Shown here piece after piece: positions 1-12,800 of a stretch of 64,000 nt of DNA. The stretch is from Liriodendron chinense (taxonomy: Eukaryota; Streptophyta; Magnoliopsida; Magnoliales; Magnoliaceae), in NCBI GenBank assembly GCA_003013855.2, contig PVNU02003892.1, forward strand, positions 310,001-374,000, read 5' to 3'. The position numbers were made by a program, and so were the translations under genes. Below the pieces are notes generated by a model, which was given only the letters and a program-made list of their open reading frames with translations, made no database searches and was not told where the DNA came from. Numbering within the stretch: the stretch's first letter is position 1; every line of letters starts with the position of its first letter.

Positions 1-950
1 CATGTGTCACATGTGCTAATCTAGCATGTATTATGACTACCTGAAGAAAAAAAATTGTTTTGCCAAACAATAAATTTAAAAGTAAATCTTAAATTTTGAA
101 GCAAATCTTGTTAAAAACAAACAAGGAAAATTGATACTCTAGCAAATTATCATGTTTGATATGCATACATTGAGAAACTGTCCACTTGGATTGTAATAAA
201 AGAAATTCAAGTTGAACCATACAATTATGGGTCCACGGATTCGGATGTAGCATAAAAAGACATTTATTTCATCATCTAACAATCAGATTAGTTGACATTT
301 TCTTGGATGGTTTAGTGAAAAATATCCAACAATCCTATTTTATTAAACAAGTATCATTTTATTGGACAGTTAAATAAAAAATACCTGTCCTATTTTAGTA
401 AACAAGTATATACAGATCAGAGGAAAAGATCATTCCATCAACTTGATTTTGGGATTTTAACTTTGTAACTGTGATTCTATAATTTATACAGTTTAATTCA
501 AGTTAGTGTGTGCAATATGCTGCTATCTGATTGCCTGCCCATCAAGCATCATCCGCAGCCAGAGTATCAAATGAACTGTGAGAAAGTCAATATCTCCTCA
601 GTGAAATTTTACAAAATTTTCTGCTTGAAAGTAAAAGCCTCTTGCATATCACGGAGGGAGAGGGAGGGGCGAAGTGGGAAAGAGAGATTGAATAACCTGG
701 ACGGTATCAACAATTATTTGGCTCAGCTTGAGCTCTCTAACAACTACAACAAAACCTGGCTTCCGTGTGTAGTAGGATCAAAAGGGAGGAAGAGAGAGAT
801 TATTATATAGGGGCTAATAGACAGCTAGAGAGTGCTAATTAGAGCTTGTTGTGGATGTTGGTCCATGGATCTACCAAATGTTGTCAGCACTAGTCAAGGA
901 CTCTCCATGGTGTAGCCTAATTAGAGGATAGCTCGAGCTGATAGAGATTG
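1..950. other. AT-rich intergenic DNA, no gene recognised
   Basis: No open frame here resembles a known protein; the 100-codon frame at 508-810 is composition noise. The stretch 260-520 (words such as GGATGGTTTAGTG, AATATCCAACAATCCT and a late AGTGTGTGCAATATGC) looks like a diverged copy of the repeat seen at 9850-10275, so it is probably old dispersed repeat sequence. Confidence 0.5.
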
Positions 951-956
951 AAAATG

Positions 957-1299
957 GGCTCTTTGGATTGGTGAAAACCAAAATGTGAATTTGAAAAACT
1001 AGACCTCACATCAAAGGCGAGGAAAATATGTAGAAAAGAATCCATGTTAATTTTTTTGTTATAGCATATGGATTTTCATTTAAATGTTGAAAGGTCAACA
1101 ATAAGAAAAGTGAGGGTCATCTCTCATAACTGTGAAAACATATATTTAATGTTTTTTTTTTCAGGAAATGAATTTTTTTATTTTTCATGTAAAACAATGG
1201 AAATGGAAATCGATTTCTGTGGATAAGTTTATTTTCACAGACAGGTGAAAGTGTCACATTTATGGAAATCAATTCATTTCCACCAATCCAAACATCTCA
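957..1299. mobile_element. MITE-like element with inverted ends
   Basis: The left end reads GGGCTCTTTGGATTGGTG and the right end, on the other strand, GAGATGTTTGGATTGGTGG. They share TTTGGATTGGTG as an inverted repeat about 340 bp apart. The inside is AT-rich and non-coding. GGGC..TTTGGATT ends are common in plant non-autonomous DNA transposons. No clear target duplication was found, so superfamily is not assigned. Confidence 0.5.
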
Positions 1300-3160
1300 A
1301 GGAAAAAGGATAGCCTTGAAAAGTAATGAGCAGCCAATGTAGGGTTGGAGTGTGAGAAAATTGTCGAATGGGCCTTTAAATGTCAGTACTCATTGTGTAT
1401 GAGTATGTTTGAATTATGGACAAGGACCTCATTCATGGGGAAGCTTGCGTAGCCGTTGTGCATTGAATGGAGCACTCCACACCTAACGGACGTCTTACTC
1501 AACCATACAAAAGGTGGAAGGTCTGAAAACGAGCTTAGGGACTTCGGAGAACCTCATCAAAACATAGACTTAAGTAGAAGTAGCCCATGAACCAGACCTC
1601 TCATTTGCCTTCGAAAGTCCCCTTCACCTGTTGGCAGACCTTTAGAAATTAGTCAATATACCTCTCATTGCAACAATAATGGCCTCCTTTGGAAATGCCT
1701 AAGGGGTTCTATAAAGTTGAGGCTCCAACACGAGTTAGGGTTTTTTTTTTTTTTAAAGATGAGCACGATTTACTTCCAAATGGCTAATAGCTCACAAATA
1801 CAAAGGGAATAAAAAGCAGAAAGAAAAGTCCACACCCTAAGCCAAGGAAGCAAAAAAAAAGAAAGACCCATAACCTTGGCTAAGAAAGCATAAAAGAAAA
1901 GCCCACATCTCAAACTAGGAAACAAGCAGAAAAACCTACACCTCAAGCTAGAGAGAAAAGAATTCCCACACCCCAGGCCAAAGAAATAAAGAAACCAAAG
2001 AAACGCTACTCGGGCATAGGCAAGAAGAAGCCCAAAAAGGAAGCAAGGGTCAAAGGATAATGGGCTCCAAAGGATAAAGCCCACTACACACAACTAGCCA
2101 GGAAAGATGAAAGCAAAATCCATATAAAAAAAGGAGCTATGCATCTAAGCAGCTGATTTGAATAGCAGTGAGCCAAGCAATACTTTAACAGTGCCTAGGG
2201 AAGGTGAGAGAAAAAGAAATGTCCATGTTAGAGGTGGCCCGAAGATAGATATTACAAACATACGCACTTTTCAAGGAGAGGAAGGCGAATGCGTCTGGTT
2301 GTTATGCACCTTGATAGCAATTCTTGCCATGATGTCTCTATTGCACTTAGAAAAACTAAGGGAGGGTAGCTTAAAAAATTTATGAGGGGGATAGGATCAC
2401 AAGCAAGACGAAACCCTAACAAACAACTTGGCAATTTGGAGGGAAGCAAAGAAGCCCCAGCAAAGAATTATTAATGTTGCCACAAACAATGTACCGCCGC
2501 CCAACAAGAGAGGGAGCATTAAGAGGTTAAGAGGGCATGGCTAGAAACTTCCCAACAATAGTTGTAGGAAGGTCTCAAAGAACCAAGAGAGCTAGAAGCA
2601 TCCATTGCAATGGAGGACCCAATATAAATATGGCCACAACTTTAATGTCCTCAAGAATATATTTAAGGAAAGACTCCTTACAAACACTCTTTAGGGGTAA
2701 AAATCCTGAAATTCTTTCCCTCCAAATATGTCAAAACAAAGAATGAAAAGAAAATTTGGCAAAAAATCTTCGAGTCTGATTAGTAGGCAAGCATCCAATA
2801 AAATGCTTGACCAACTCCTGAATCAAGGATTCAATCAGAATACCTACCTCAAACTTTACATAAACTCAATCTTAAACCTAATACATAAAATTGTAATTGA
2901 AAAAGAGATTCAAATATTCCACACCAGAAGCACAAAAGCACACAAACAATATCATAAATAATGCATATCTGGAAATCCAATCCTTGGTCTTAAGCCTACC
3001 AAACTAGGCCATCCATGCTGTAATAGAGTGCTTATGAACACTCCCTTTAAATAAAGTCTAATTGTTTAACACTGTTGTCCATCACCATTGGAGAAATGAG
3101 CCATGCGATAAATGGCTTAGATCTTACACATCAGTGAATGTCATGGTGACATGCCAGCAA
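1300..3160. repeat. Intergenic repeat-derived sequence with poly-T start
   Basis: A 15-base poly-T at about 1740-1754 is followed by imperfect short repeats (AAAGCCCACACC..AGCCAAGGAAGCA, four to five times up to about 2000) and then A-rich sequence to about 2960. This would fit the 3' end of a minus-strand retroposon, but no reverse-transcriptase motif was found. The short frames on both strands here are not convincing genes. Confidence 0.3.
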
Positions 3161-3164
3161 CAGG

Positions 3165-3345
3165 ACTGGAGTCATGGTTTCAAGACTCGGACGAGTCCCA
3201 TATGGCTCATCCGAGCCAACTCGAAATAGGTAAGACCTGATCAAGTTCGATACGTGGTGCCGTGTCTAGGCCCAACTATGGCGAGTCAAGCCAATTAAAC
3301 TTGACTCAGGCGAGTCACAACTCGACTTGAGACCGAGTTCACTTC
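3165..3345. repeat. GACTCG-rich dispersed repeat
   Basis: The stretch has many copies of ACTCG/CGAGT words (ACTCGGACGAGTCCC, GGCGAGTCA, CACAACTCGACTTGAG). A similar segment lies at 60225-60375. This looks like a dispersed non-coding repeat or MITE family. It ends about 200 bp upstream of the TilS start codon and may contribute to its promoter region. Confidence 0.4.
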
Positions 3346-3389
3346 GCATTTGCTAGACTTATCCACAAGTGCGCACTGCGCATAAATCG

Positions 3390-3557
3390 TCCTACAATAT
3401 CGAATAGTTCAAAATAAATGGCGCGAGCTGTCTTCGTTTGCTCGGTTGAGCTGGTATTCCCAACTGAAGAGAGAAAAAAAACCCTGGAATAAGCATTTCT
3501 AGGGTTCTTCTACTGCTTTCTAATCAAACCCCTTCTCTCTCTCTCTCAGCTATAACT
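3390..3557 (+). promoter_or_regulatory. Probable promoter/5' leader of the TilS gene
   Basis: The 130 bases before the ATG contain a pyrimidine-rich leader (CCTTCTCTCTCTCTCTC at about 3531-3547, a typical plant Y patch) and telo-box-like words AAACCCTGG (about 3479) and CTAGGGTTC (about 3499), which are often seen upstream of plant housekeeping and translation genes. No convincing TATA box was found. The transcription start is not determined. Confidence 0.4.
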
Positions 3558-3746
3558 ATGCTGTTGAAATCTCTCCATCTCTTCTGTCCTCTCCCTTCAA
3601 ACTGTCGTCGCCCCCGCAATATCCCCGCGTCCAGCAGCAGCAGCAGCATCGGAAATGCAAATACGGCCGATATTGCTAAATACAGAGAAGCTTTCGCCGG
3701 GAGAATGGCCATGGCCGGAATCAAACCCCATCATAGAATCGGTCAG

Positions 3747-3801
<55 letters not shown>

Positions 3802-6800
3802 GAATTACAGGATCCTCAACCGAGCATATGCGCAGTATACTCCTATTGCCATTTTTACAAGTGGGGTCCATGGTTCAGTAACAGATAAATGTCCGTGTCG
3901 GGACCCACTGTAGATGGGCCATTACTAAAAAATCTCCTCTATAATTAACAGTACAATTGACGTAGTTCAACTCTTTACTTGCGATAGACTGTTAGAAGTA
4001 GATGAACTCCGTTAGGAGATAGGATATTATATTAGCACAGTCCATCTGTACACACAGCTGTACATAGTTATATTGGAAAGTTGATCTCTACGTGGGTATG
4101 TTTCAATCTTTCCAAAAAAAAAAAAAGGGTATGTTGCATCTTGATTAGTTTTAAAATCCTGTGCTTAGGTTGTATATATTTCGGTTGATAACGGAATAGA
4201 AAACAAGAATTTTACAACTTAACCCTCGCATTTTCACTGGTAGGTAAGCAATACAGTAAGGGCAAGATAATGTTTGGAAAAAAAGAGGTGCTAGGGGCTC
4301 GAGATGAGGAATATTCAAAAATATAGCAAGATATGCAGGTGCTAGATGTAAAAGATGAAGAAGGTAACCTTCCCGAGGTGGAAAAAGCATGGAAGGAAAT
4401 TCATAGGGCCAAGTATAATGTGAGACTTAGGGAGGAAGAAATTAAATGGCGCTAGCATTCGAGGGCTCTATGGTTGAAGTTGGGGGATAAAAACACGAAA
4501 TTTGTTCATGCCATGGCTAGTGCAAGAGCTCATTCAAAAAAAAATTAAAGGGCTGCTGGTGATGGGAGAAAGAGTGGAAGGTAAAGCAAGGGTGTGTTCA
4601 TCGATAATAAATTTCTAGAAGGAACTTTTGGCAAAGGAAGACTGGGACCATCCATCACTTGACAACCTACCTTTTGAACCAATTTCTAGAGAGGTGGCCG
4701 AATCCTTAGAGGTACCTTTTTTCTGAAACAGAAATAGTGAAGGCAGTATCTGATTTGGGTAGTGATAAAGCCCCCAGCCAAATGGCTATCCAATTATACT
4801 TTATTAAAAAAATTGGGAGCTAATAAAGTTTGTTAACAAATTCTACAAGAAAGGATTTCTAGCAGCGGAGTTAGGGTCTACTTTTGTTGATCTAATCCTG
4901 AAAAAAGAAGGGGCCAAAAGCTTGAGGGACTTTCAACCAATAAGTGTCCCCTACAAGATTGTGGCAAAACTATTAGTATCTAGATTTCGAGTAGTAATTG
5001 GCGAAGTGATATCGAAGTCACAAGTGGCCTTTGTAGATGGGAGACAAATTGTGGATAGTGCTTTGATTTTTTTTTTTTTTGTTTTTGTTTGAAAGGTGAT
5101 AGATTTTTATTAGGCAACTGCCAACAAAAGAAAAACACTAAGGCAAGAAGAAACAAAAATACAAGAGCACCAACGCTCGAACCTAGCACACTAGGATTAA
5201 GGAACCCACTCCTTGATGCACTGAACCACTATACAAATAACCCCCTTAGCCAAACTCTTCTTATTATCAAAACAACAAGAGTTCCTTGCAATCCAGATAG
5301 CCCACAATCCTGCAAGAAAGGCCGGTCTCCATCTCTTCTTCACTAGCTTTCTTCCACCCCTGACATCCCAAGATCTCAGATGTCCCTCAATCGGGAAAGG
5401 CACTACCCGAGAGATATCAACTTGCTGGAGAATTTCGTGCCAAACTGCGGAGGAGAAAAGGCAATGAAGTAAGACAAGCATTTAAGAGGAGAAGACCTCT
5501 CTTTGGAGAATATCAATCGTAAGGATACAATTTCTGCCAGCCAGCTAGGTGAAAGCCACAATCTTCGGAGGGGCCTCATACGACCACAGTAGCACCATAG
5601 CACTAGGATGGAGATGCATAGAGGCCCCCACATCAGAGAAAAGACCGTAGAATGACTTGACTGAGAACAAACCTGAACTCTCCTGAGTCCAAAGAATGGA
5701 GTCTTCGACATCCAGGACCACCCGATAACCCTGCGACATGAGAAAGGAGACCACATAACATCTCGATTTCCTCCTCTTTTGGATTTCTACGAAGTGGGGG
5801 AGACCACACTCCAGCAGAACCAGATATTGAGAAACAACCAGCGACAAAGATGTCAAGGAGAGGGTAAAGTCTAGCCAGTAATGGGAAAGATGTCCTAAGG
5901 GAACATGACCACACCAAGGATCTATCTAGAATTTGATTTTTTTTTTTTTTTCCCCGTTTCCGATTAGAGTTGTACACGAGTCGATGTTGGCACGGCTCGG
6001 CTCGGTTCGGCCAACAGCCAACCCCAACTCGAACTCGGCTTGGCTCTATCCTCGACCCTGACTGCTCGGCTCGGTTTGGTCAGTAGCTCGAGCCGAGTTT
6101 GAGCTCAAGCTTTCGACGGCTCGCTAGGGCATTTTGTTGAACACTTTATGAGCAATCCTCGAGCCTGAGATGAGAGCAGTCCAGGAAATGACATCAATGG
6201 CTCGCTGGGGCATTTTGTCAAACACATTACGAGCACCTTCTAAGGTCGAACATTTGCCATGGACATGGATAAGAGCGGCAACAGTGCAGGGATCTCGAAC
6301 ACTTTGCGAGCAGTCCTCAAGCATGAGATGAGAGCAGTCTAGGAAATGACATTGACGGCTCGATGAGGCATTTCGTCAAACACTTTGTGAGCACCTTTTG
6401 AGGTCGAACATTTGCCATAGGCATGGATAAGAGTGGCAACGGTAAAGGGATCGGAGACAAGGCGAACTGAGTCGAGTTTGAGTCTAGGTCTGAGTCGAGT
6501 CGAGTTGAGTCGAGCTCGGGCAAGCTCAGACTTGGCTTGAATTTTTTTCGAGCTCCAAAAACTAGCTCGACTCGGCCCAAACCCAGTTTTGAGCCGAGTC
6601 AAGTCGACCTTTTTCGAGCCAAGTTGAGCGAGTTAACCAAGCTGACTCGGTTTGTGTACTACTCTATTTCTGACAAAGAAAGCAATATTCCTGAATACCT
6701 TATCAGACAATTTTATAATGTCTTTCCAAATGGTAGAAGCCTTATAAGATGCCCATTTCCACGCCATACTTCGCCCTACCCATAGATCTCCACAAGCTGG

Positions 6801-9800
6801 TTTCATCGGAGGCAAAACACTAAACCCACTTACCTAAAAGAGCATAGTTCACAAGATGTAAACGTTTAATACCTGCTCCTCCCTCCAAAATAGGCTTACA
6901 AACCTCATCCCACTTGAGGAGGGGGGATTTTTTGGATTTATTCCTACTTTGCTAAAGGAAATTCCTCCTAAGTTTATCAATTTTTTAGAGGATTGAATTT
7001 GGGCATCTAAATGGAGACATGTAATACCAAGGAAGTTTAGAAAGAGAGTCCTTAATCAAGGCGATCCTACCCTTGAGAGACAAGTGATTACTCTTCCAAG
7101 GGGTTAATTTTCATTCCATCCTTTCCAAGACCTTGTCCTAGAGGTGCAACACTGGCTTACCCACGCAGAGAGGAAGGCCCAAATATGTGGAGAGGAGAGG
7201 TCCTACTTGACAGCCAAAGGCCAAAGCCAAGTTTGCCACTTCTCTTTAGACAAATGGACCCCAAAGAATTCTCTCTTAGCCCAATTAATTTTTTAAGCCC
7301 GAAACAACCTCAAACTAGCAGATGTCATGGCCAGACATCTCCACCACCATTTGCCCAAGAGAGCTTCATTCATCAACTCCAAGGACCGAATGTTGGCACC
7401 ACCCTTCATCGAAGGGTTTGCATACATCGCTCCATTTCAAAAGGTAGAAACGTTTTTTCTTTGCCTAGTCGCCCCATAGGAAGTCTTGCCTTAGCTTGTC
7501 AAGGTGATGTAAGATCACCTTAGGGCATTTAAAAAAAGACATGAAGTAAATGGGAAGGTTGGATCAAGGGTATTTTCTTGGAGTGCTCCAGTTAAAAAAG
7601 GGGTACAAGTGTTATTTACCTGGTGTTCTTAGTCGACAATTTATTTTATGGGTGTAACCTTTTCTTGAGGGTGTTCCCTTCTATTCCCCTTTGTGGGAGT
7701 CAATCTCTTCCTACTCCCAAGAGAAACATCTCATGGGTGAATGTTTCCCACTTCCTATGCTTGAAACTCTTCTTCATTCTTTTGTTACTTAATGCATTGT
7801 CTACTCCATCTTTTGGTTATATTTCGAAGAAAGAAGAAAGGTAACTTGCTTCTAGCCCGTGATACCCCCCAATCTTATGTTCTAGAATCATACATGTTGT
7901 CTCCTTTTCCAACTATTGGTTCAAATGATCTTCCTATTGCATTACACAAAAGGAAGAGATCCTACACTGTCCATCCTATTTCTAATTTCATTTCACTTAA
8001 TTCCTTTTCATCATCGTATTGTGCTTTTTTGTCCTCTATTTCCTTGGTTCTTGTACCTTCTAGCGTCAAACATGCGGTCTCTCATCCTAAGTGGAGGGGT
8101 GCAATGATGGAAGAAGCGCGTGCTCAAGAAAAATCAAACCTAGGCTGTTGTGCACGTGCTGCTGGGAAAAAAAGGTGGTGGGCTGTAAGTGGGTCTTCAT
8201 AGTAAACTACAAGCCTAATGGAAAAGTTGAACGCAACAAAGCCCGTTAATGGTGAAAGGTTTTACTTAGACCTGCGGTGTTGACTTTCATGAGACATTCG
8301 CTCCGGTTGCCATTCTAAATTCCATTCAAGTACTCTCTTACGTCAATTGGATGTTAAAAATGCATTTCTCTGTTGTGATCTTCAAGAAGCGTACGTGGCA
8401 TCACCTCCTGCCCTGCTACCTTCCATCAGAAGGGGTATAGTTTGTAAGCTCCACGAGGCTATTTATGGACTAAAGCAATCTCCACGGGCATGTTTAATCA
8501 TTTTAGCAATGCCATGTTGCAATTTTGGATAATGTCAAAGTAGGGCATACTCTATTCTTCAAAGGAGGTGTTGGTATCACTATTGTTTGTGTTTATCATA
8601 TTATTGCCATGGAAGATGGTGTGGAAGGTATCAGGTTGTGAAAACTAAAGACCCTAGGCCTCTTAGATATTTCTTGGGCATTGAAGTCCTCAATCACACA
8701 AAGGCATTGTTATTTCCCAATGGGATTATACTCTTGATCTTCTACGAGATTGTGATCATCTGAGAGCTCAAGTTGCTCAATCTGTAGATATTCTGATTGA
8801 GCTTAATCATCTTTAGCTTGATGGTTATGTATTGCCTATTGTCGGATTGTGTCGATGATTAATTGGCTAGTTCATATATTTGATGATTACACATCCGAAT
8901 ATTGTTGATGCAGTCAGTGTGGTAAGTCAATTTATGCATGCACCTCGTACATGTCACTTGGATGTTGTCTATCACATCTTGAAGTTTCTGAAAGAGTTTC
9001 TTGGTTGAGGAATTCTATACTCCATGCACGAACAGTCTTGTTTTGAGGCTTGTACAGATGCAGATTTGGCAAGATCCCTCACAAACAAATGATCTACTAT
9101 ACTCTACAGGTTGTTGTTAGGGCTGATGACCGGTCTAGGTTTGGCGCTAGCCCAGCCTTGGCCCCTTCATTCCTGGACCTGGCTCTAATCGGGCTGGAAA
9201 GGCCCTGGCCCTACAGGGTCAGGCTGGCCAGACTAGGGTGGCCTGGCACGGTCAAAGCAAAAATTAAGATAAGAAGAAGATGATAACAAGATTGCTTCCG
9301 GGGAGCTTGTTTCTACTTGGCAGAGTATGATGGTTGATGTACATGTAATCTTTAAAGTTGTACAAGTATCACATATTGATCCGTGCTAAGCCTTTCAAAT
9401 CCTAGGGCCTCTTGTAGGTAGGTTGTAAACCGAAAAGCAGTTTGGTTTAACACTTCTACTCTTGATAGCCATATGATTTTTCTGTTAGAATTTGGACCAG
9501 TCACTATTTTACTTTTAACAATCCATTTGATATCCATTATTAGGATGGTTAAGATTGCTTGGTCAATGTGATTTTAGATGTACACTTTGTCCGCAATAGG
9601 ATCCACGATTTAGATGGTCTGATAGCTGTAAAGTGTAAATCAGTGCCACATGTGAGGAGGACGAGTCACCAACATATTTAACTGGTGCAAAACTAATATC
9701 AGAGCGAACCACTAATATCAGAGCGAACCCTTTTTAATAAGAGTAGCTTTGATACTCTGGTAGAATACACGGGCTCTTAAAATTACTTAAAAATTGAATG

Positions 9801-12800
9801 AATGGCGTAATTAAGCTGTCCAACTCATGGTTCCCAGTTTAGATGTGTCGTCTACCAAAAATTACACTTATTTGATTATCTGGCTATCAGACTGATAGAC
9901 ATTTATTGGATGGTTAATAATTAAAAATATCCAATGATCCTGTTTCCGCAAGCGTCCAGGAATTACAGGTTAGGATTATCCAATCAATATGATCTTGGGA
10001 TTGACTTAACGACAGTGGGTTCCACATATCTGGTTTGAGTTAAACTTATACCACGTGTACAATTTGTGAGTGCCTGCATATCAAGCGCATTTGGATGGTT
10101 AATAATTAAAAATATCCAATGATCCTGTTTCCACAAGCGTCCAGGAATTACAGGTTAGGATTGTCCAATCAATATGATCTGGGGATTGACTTAACGACAG
10201 TGGGTTCCGCATATCTGGTTTGAGTTAAACTTATACCACGTGTACAATTTGTGAGTGCCTGCATATCAAGTGCATACACAGCCTGAGTATCATTTAACTC
10301 TTTGAAAATTTGCATTGGAAATGGAGTCGTTGCCTCTTGCTACTGTTGTACACTTGTGATACTCCTGGGTGCCATGCCTATCTTCATGCAAGCACATGTG
10401 CCAATGTGGGATATGTGCAAAATCCGAGCTTTCTATCAGGTAGGCTACATTGTTGTTATCATCTGTTATAAAAATCAGGCCCTTTCACATATCAGATGGT
10501 CCACAACACGACAAATTTCATGACTAAAAGAAATTATCAACCATGGCCCACCCGAGAAGTAAAATGGCCTGATATTTTAGGAAAAATATACACAAATTGT
10601 TTCAAACATGGCCTATTAAAAATTTTTGAAGATCAACTTGCTGATTCTTGACCAAAGGCATCAGCCATCATCAACTTCATCGCACATGTCACAAGTTGGA
10701 CATGACTGACATTCATGCTCCATCTTGAGGGGAAGTGTATTCATGTGTATTAGAGAGAGTGCCTTTATGCAGTTGTGTGGGCTATCATACTCCTCTATTC
10801 TTTATAATATGGAGCTAGTCTCCTTTTGGGCTAACACGCATGCTTTTGCCTGCTCTCGCCTTTGCCTTTTCCTTTCTTTTCTTTCTCTTCTCTACATCAA
10901 ACCTTTCTCTCCCCCTTTTCTGTCCTTTCTACTGATCTAATATCGTGTCTACAGATCAGGTTCCCATCCATGGATCTGATCTCTAGTTCACCATTTTGCA
11001 TCGTCTTTTGATCTTTGCCATCAACATCGCTACCTGTTCACCAACTTGATCATCTGAAGCTATATGCACCTGCCTTTATCGGCTCGCAAATCTGACATTT
11101 GTCGACGTTAATCAGCAATCAAAGGGCATTTGTCAGTTGTCACCAACATTTGTCTCCAATCACTGGTATTTATTGCCCTGAGTTTGGCAGTTGTAGTGGC
11201 ATCTGTTACTGTTCGTGGCTTTTCAAGCTATTGTTGCTGCTTGTTGCCCCCTCACCCTCCTTGAAATCATCTCGAGGTGTTGGAGACAAATAGTTACTGA
11301 AATTTGCTTCTTTTCTCGCCTTTCAAACTGAAGCTACTCCTTAGAGCACCTTGAGTTTTAGGGGAGTGTTATGAGATAGGATACCATATGAGTACAATAC
11401 AACTGTAGGCATAGCTGTATATACTTAAGGTTTGGGGCCCCAAACCTTTTAAATGGCACACGGGTGACCTATAGTTGATCCAAACCATTCATTCATTCAT
11501 TCATGCAACAAGGAGCAAGCCACAGTGCAAAAAGCCAATCAGTTGATCGTAAGCTTCTGATCAATAGCATGAAATTTGACAGTCAAGATTGACTGGAGAA
11601 ACAAAGTATGTCCAGTTATCATCTTGAAACATCTAGCAAATAGATCCTACTTTGTATTTTTTATGATTCTAAATTGACACTTTAATTTGATGATTCTAAC
11701 CGTGTGATTTATGGCTTGTAAACAACATACGGTTGTAACAAATTGTCCCCATTCAAAGGGTTAGGATCATCTGATCGGCATGATTCTTACACCATGGCTT
11801 GCTCCTAGTTTTATGAATGAATGAATGGTTCAGATCAATGTTTTAAATAGCGATTAGCGTGTAGCATAGCCTTCACCCCTCTGAAGCGTGAGGCGTAAGC
11901 TACACACTACTTAGATTTTTAATCTAGGTTGCACCAAATTAGATGATTAGTAATAAAATTTGACAAAATTTCATAACATGCTAGATAAAAGTGATTAAAT
12001 ATAAAAGTGAAGAAAGAGCAACAAAACTTATTTAAAACTATTTCTTTTATTTTACTAAAAGCATTGAAAAGACTAACTAATTTTCATTGAAATAGAAAAA
12101 TATAACAAATCATTAAAAACATTATTGATTTTAATGTTATAGTGAAAAATGACTCATAATGTGAGCTATGTAGCGTGTAGTGTATCCAAATTAATCATGT
12201 AGTGTAGGCTACACGCAACTTAAGCTATTTTCATGAGCTACGTAGTGTTTAGGCTAAGCTACGCTACGTAGCGTAGCTATTTAAAACACTGGTTCAGATT
12301 GGCGATAGGTCAACCAACGTCCATTTAAAAGGTTTGGGGATGTTGCTAACGTCCCCATGAAGGTGGGGATGTTAGCAAAACCCATACTTAAATAGGAAAC
12401 TAGAACTTTGCAGTCTATTGTATCTTGATTTTGCTATTAAATCCTGTGCATAGGTTGTATGTATTTCGGTGGTCAATGGAATGGAAAACAAAACTTCTAC
12501 AATGTAGTCTGCACATTATTAAATATACAACAATGGTCCTCATTCAACTGAAGAAAGGCCCAAGATTGATCTTGGAGATTTTCAGGGAGTGGTCCATTCA
12601 TGATCCACGAAGATCTGTGACTGAGATCCCACCTTTACTGCCAGTAATTCTCAATTCCCACCTCCCGCAGAAAGAATCTCACCTGCCTAATGGTCCGGAT
12701 CTCCTGAACTGCACACCCTACTTGTACAAAATGGAAAACTGTCCAAGGAATTATGTGATATTTATAGCATACTCAGTTTTCCGGTTTGTATAAGTTTGCT

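Larger units (their letters stand above)
5085..7500 (-). pseudogene. L1-type LINE, 3' part of ORF2 (-), split by a TIR element
   Basis: Minus-strand fragments in order are CKPILEGGAGIKRLHLVNYA (around 6840-6905), then IWKDIIKLSDKVFRNIAFFV (around 6670-6740), then IDPWCG-like residues (around 5905-5930), then VWHEILQQVDISRVVPFPIE and LWAIWIARNSCCFDNKKS (5250-5440). This is the zinc-binding C-terminal part of a LINE ORF2. The block is interrupted between FFVRN and IDPWCG by the insertion at 5965-6666. Several stops and shifts are present. Confidence 0.75.
4010..12501 (+). mobile_element. Decayed Ty1/copia element with both LTRs, heavily nested
   Basis: Two direct repeats bracket the region. 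The left LTR (4010-4216) starts GTTAGGAGATAGGATA and contains AAATCCTGTGCTTAGGTTGT. The right LTR (11367-12501) starts TGTTATGAGATAGGATA, contains AAATCCTGTGCATAGGTTGT, and is preceded by a purine tract TTTTAGGGGAG. Removing the 955-bp insertion and its extra 8-bp duplication leaves about 172 bp, similar to the 207-bp left copy. A degraded copia pol lies between them at about 7620-9330. LTR divergence looks like roughly 20% by eye, so this is an old insertion inside TilS intron 1. Confidence 0.65.

Noticed and set aside
508..810. 100-codon plus-strand frame as a gene
   Set aside because: No family likeness, composition like the surrounding non-coding DNA.
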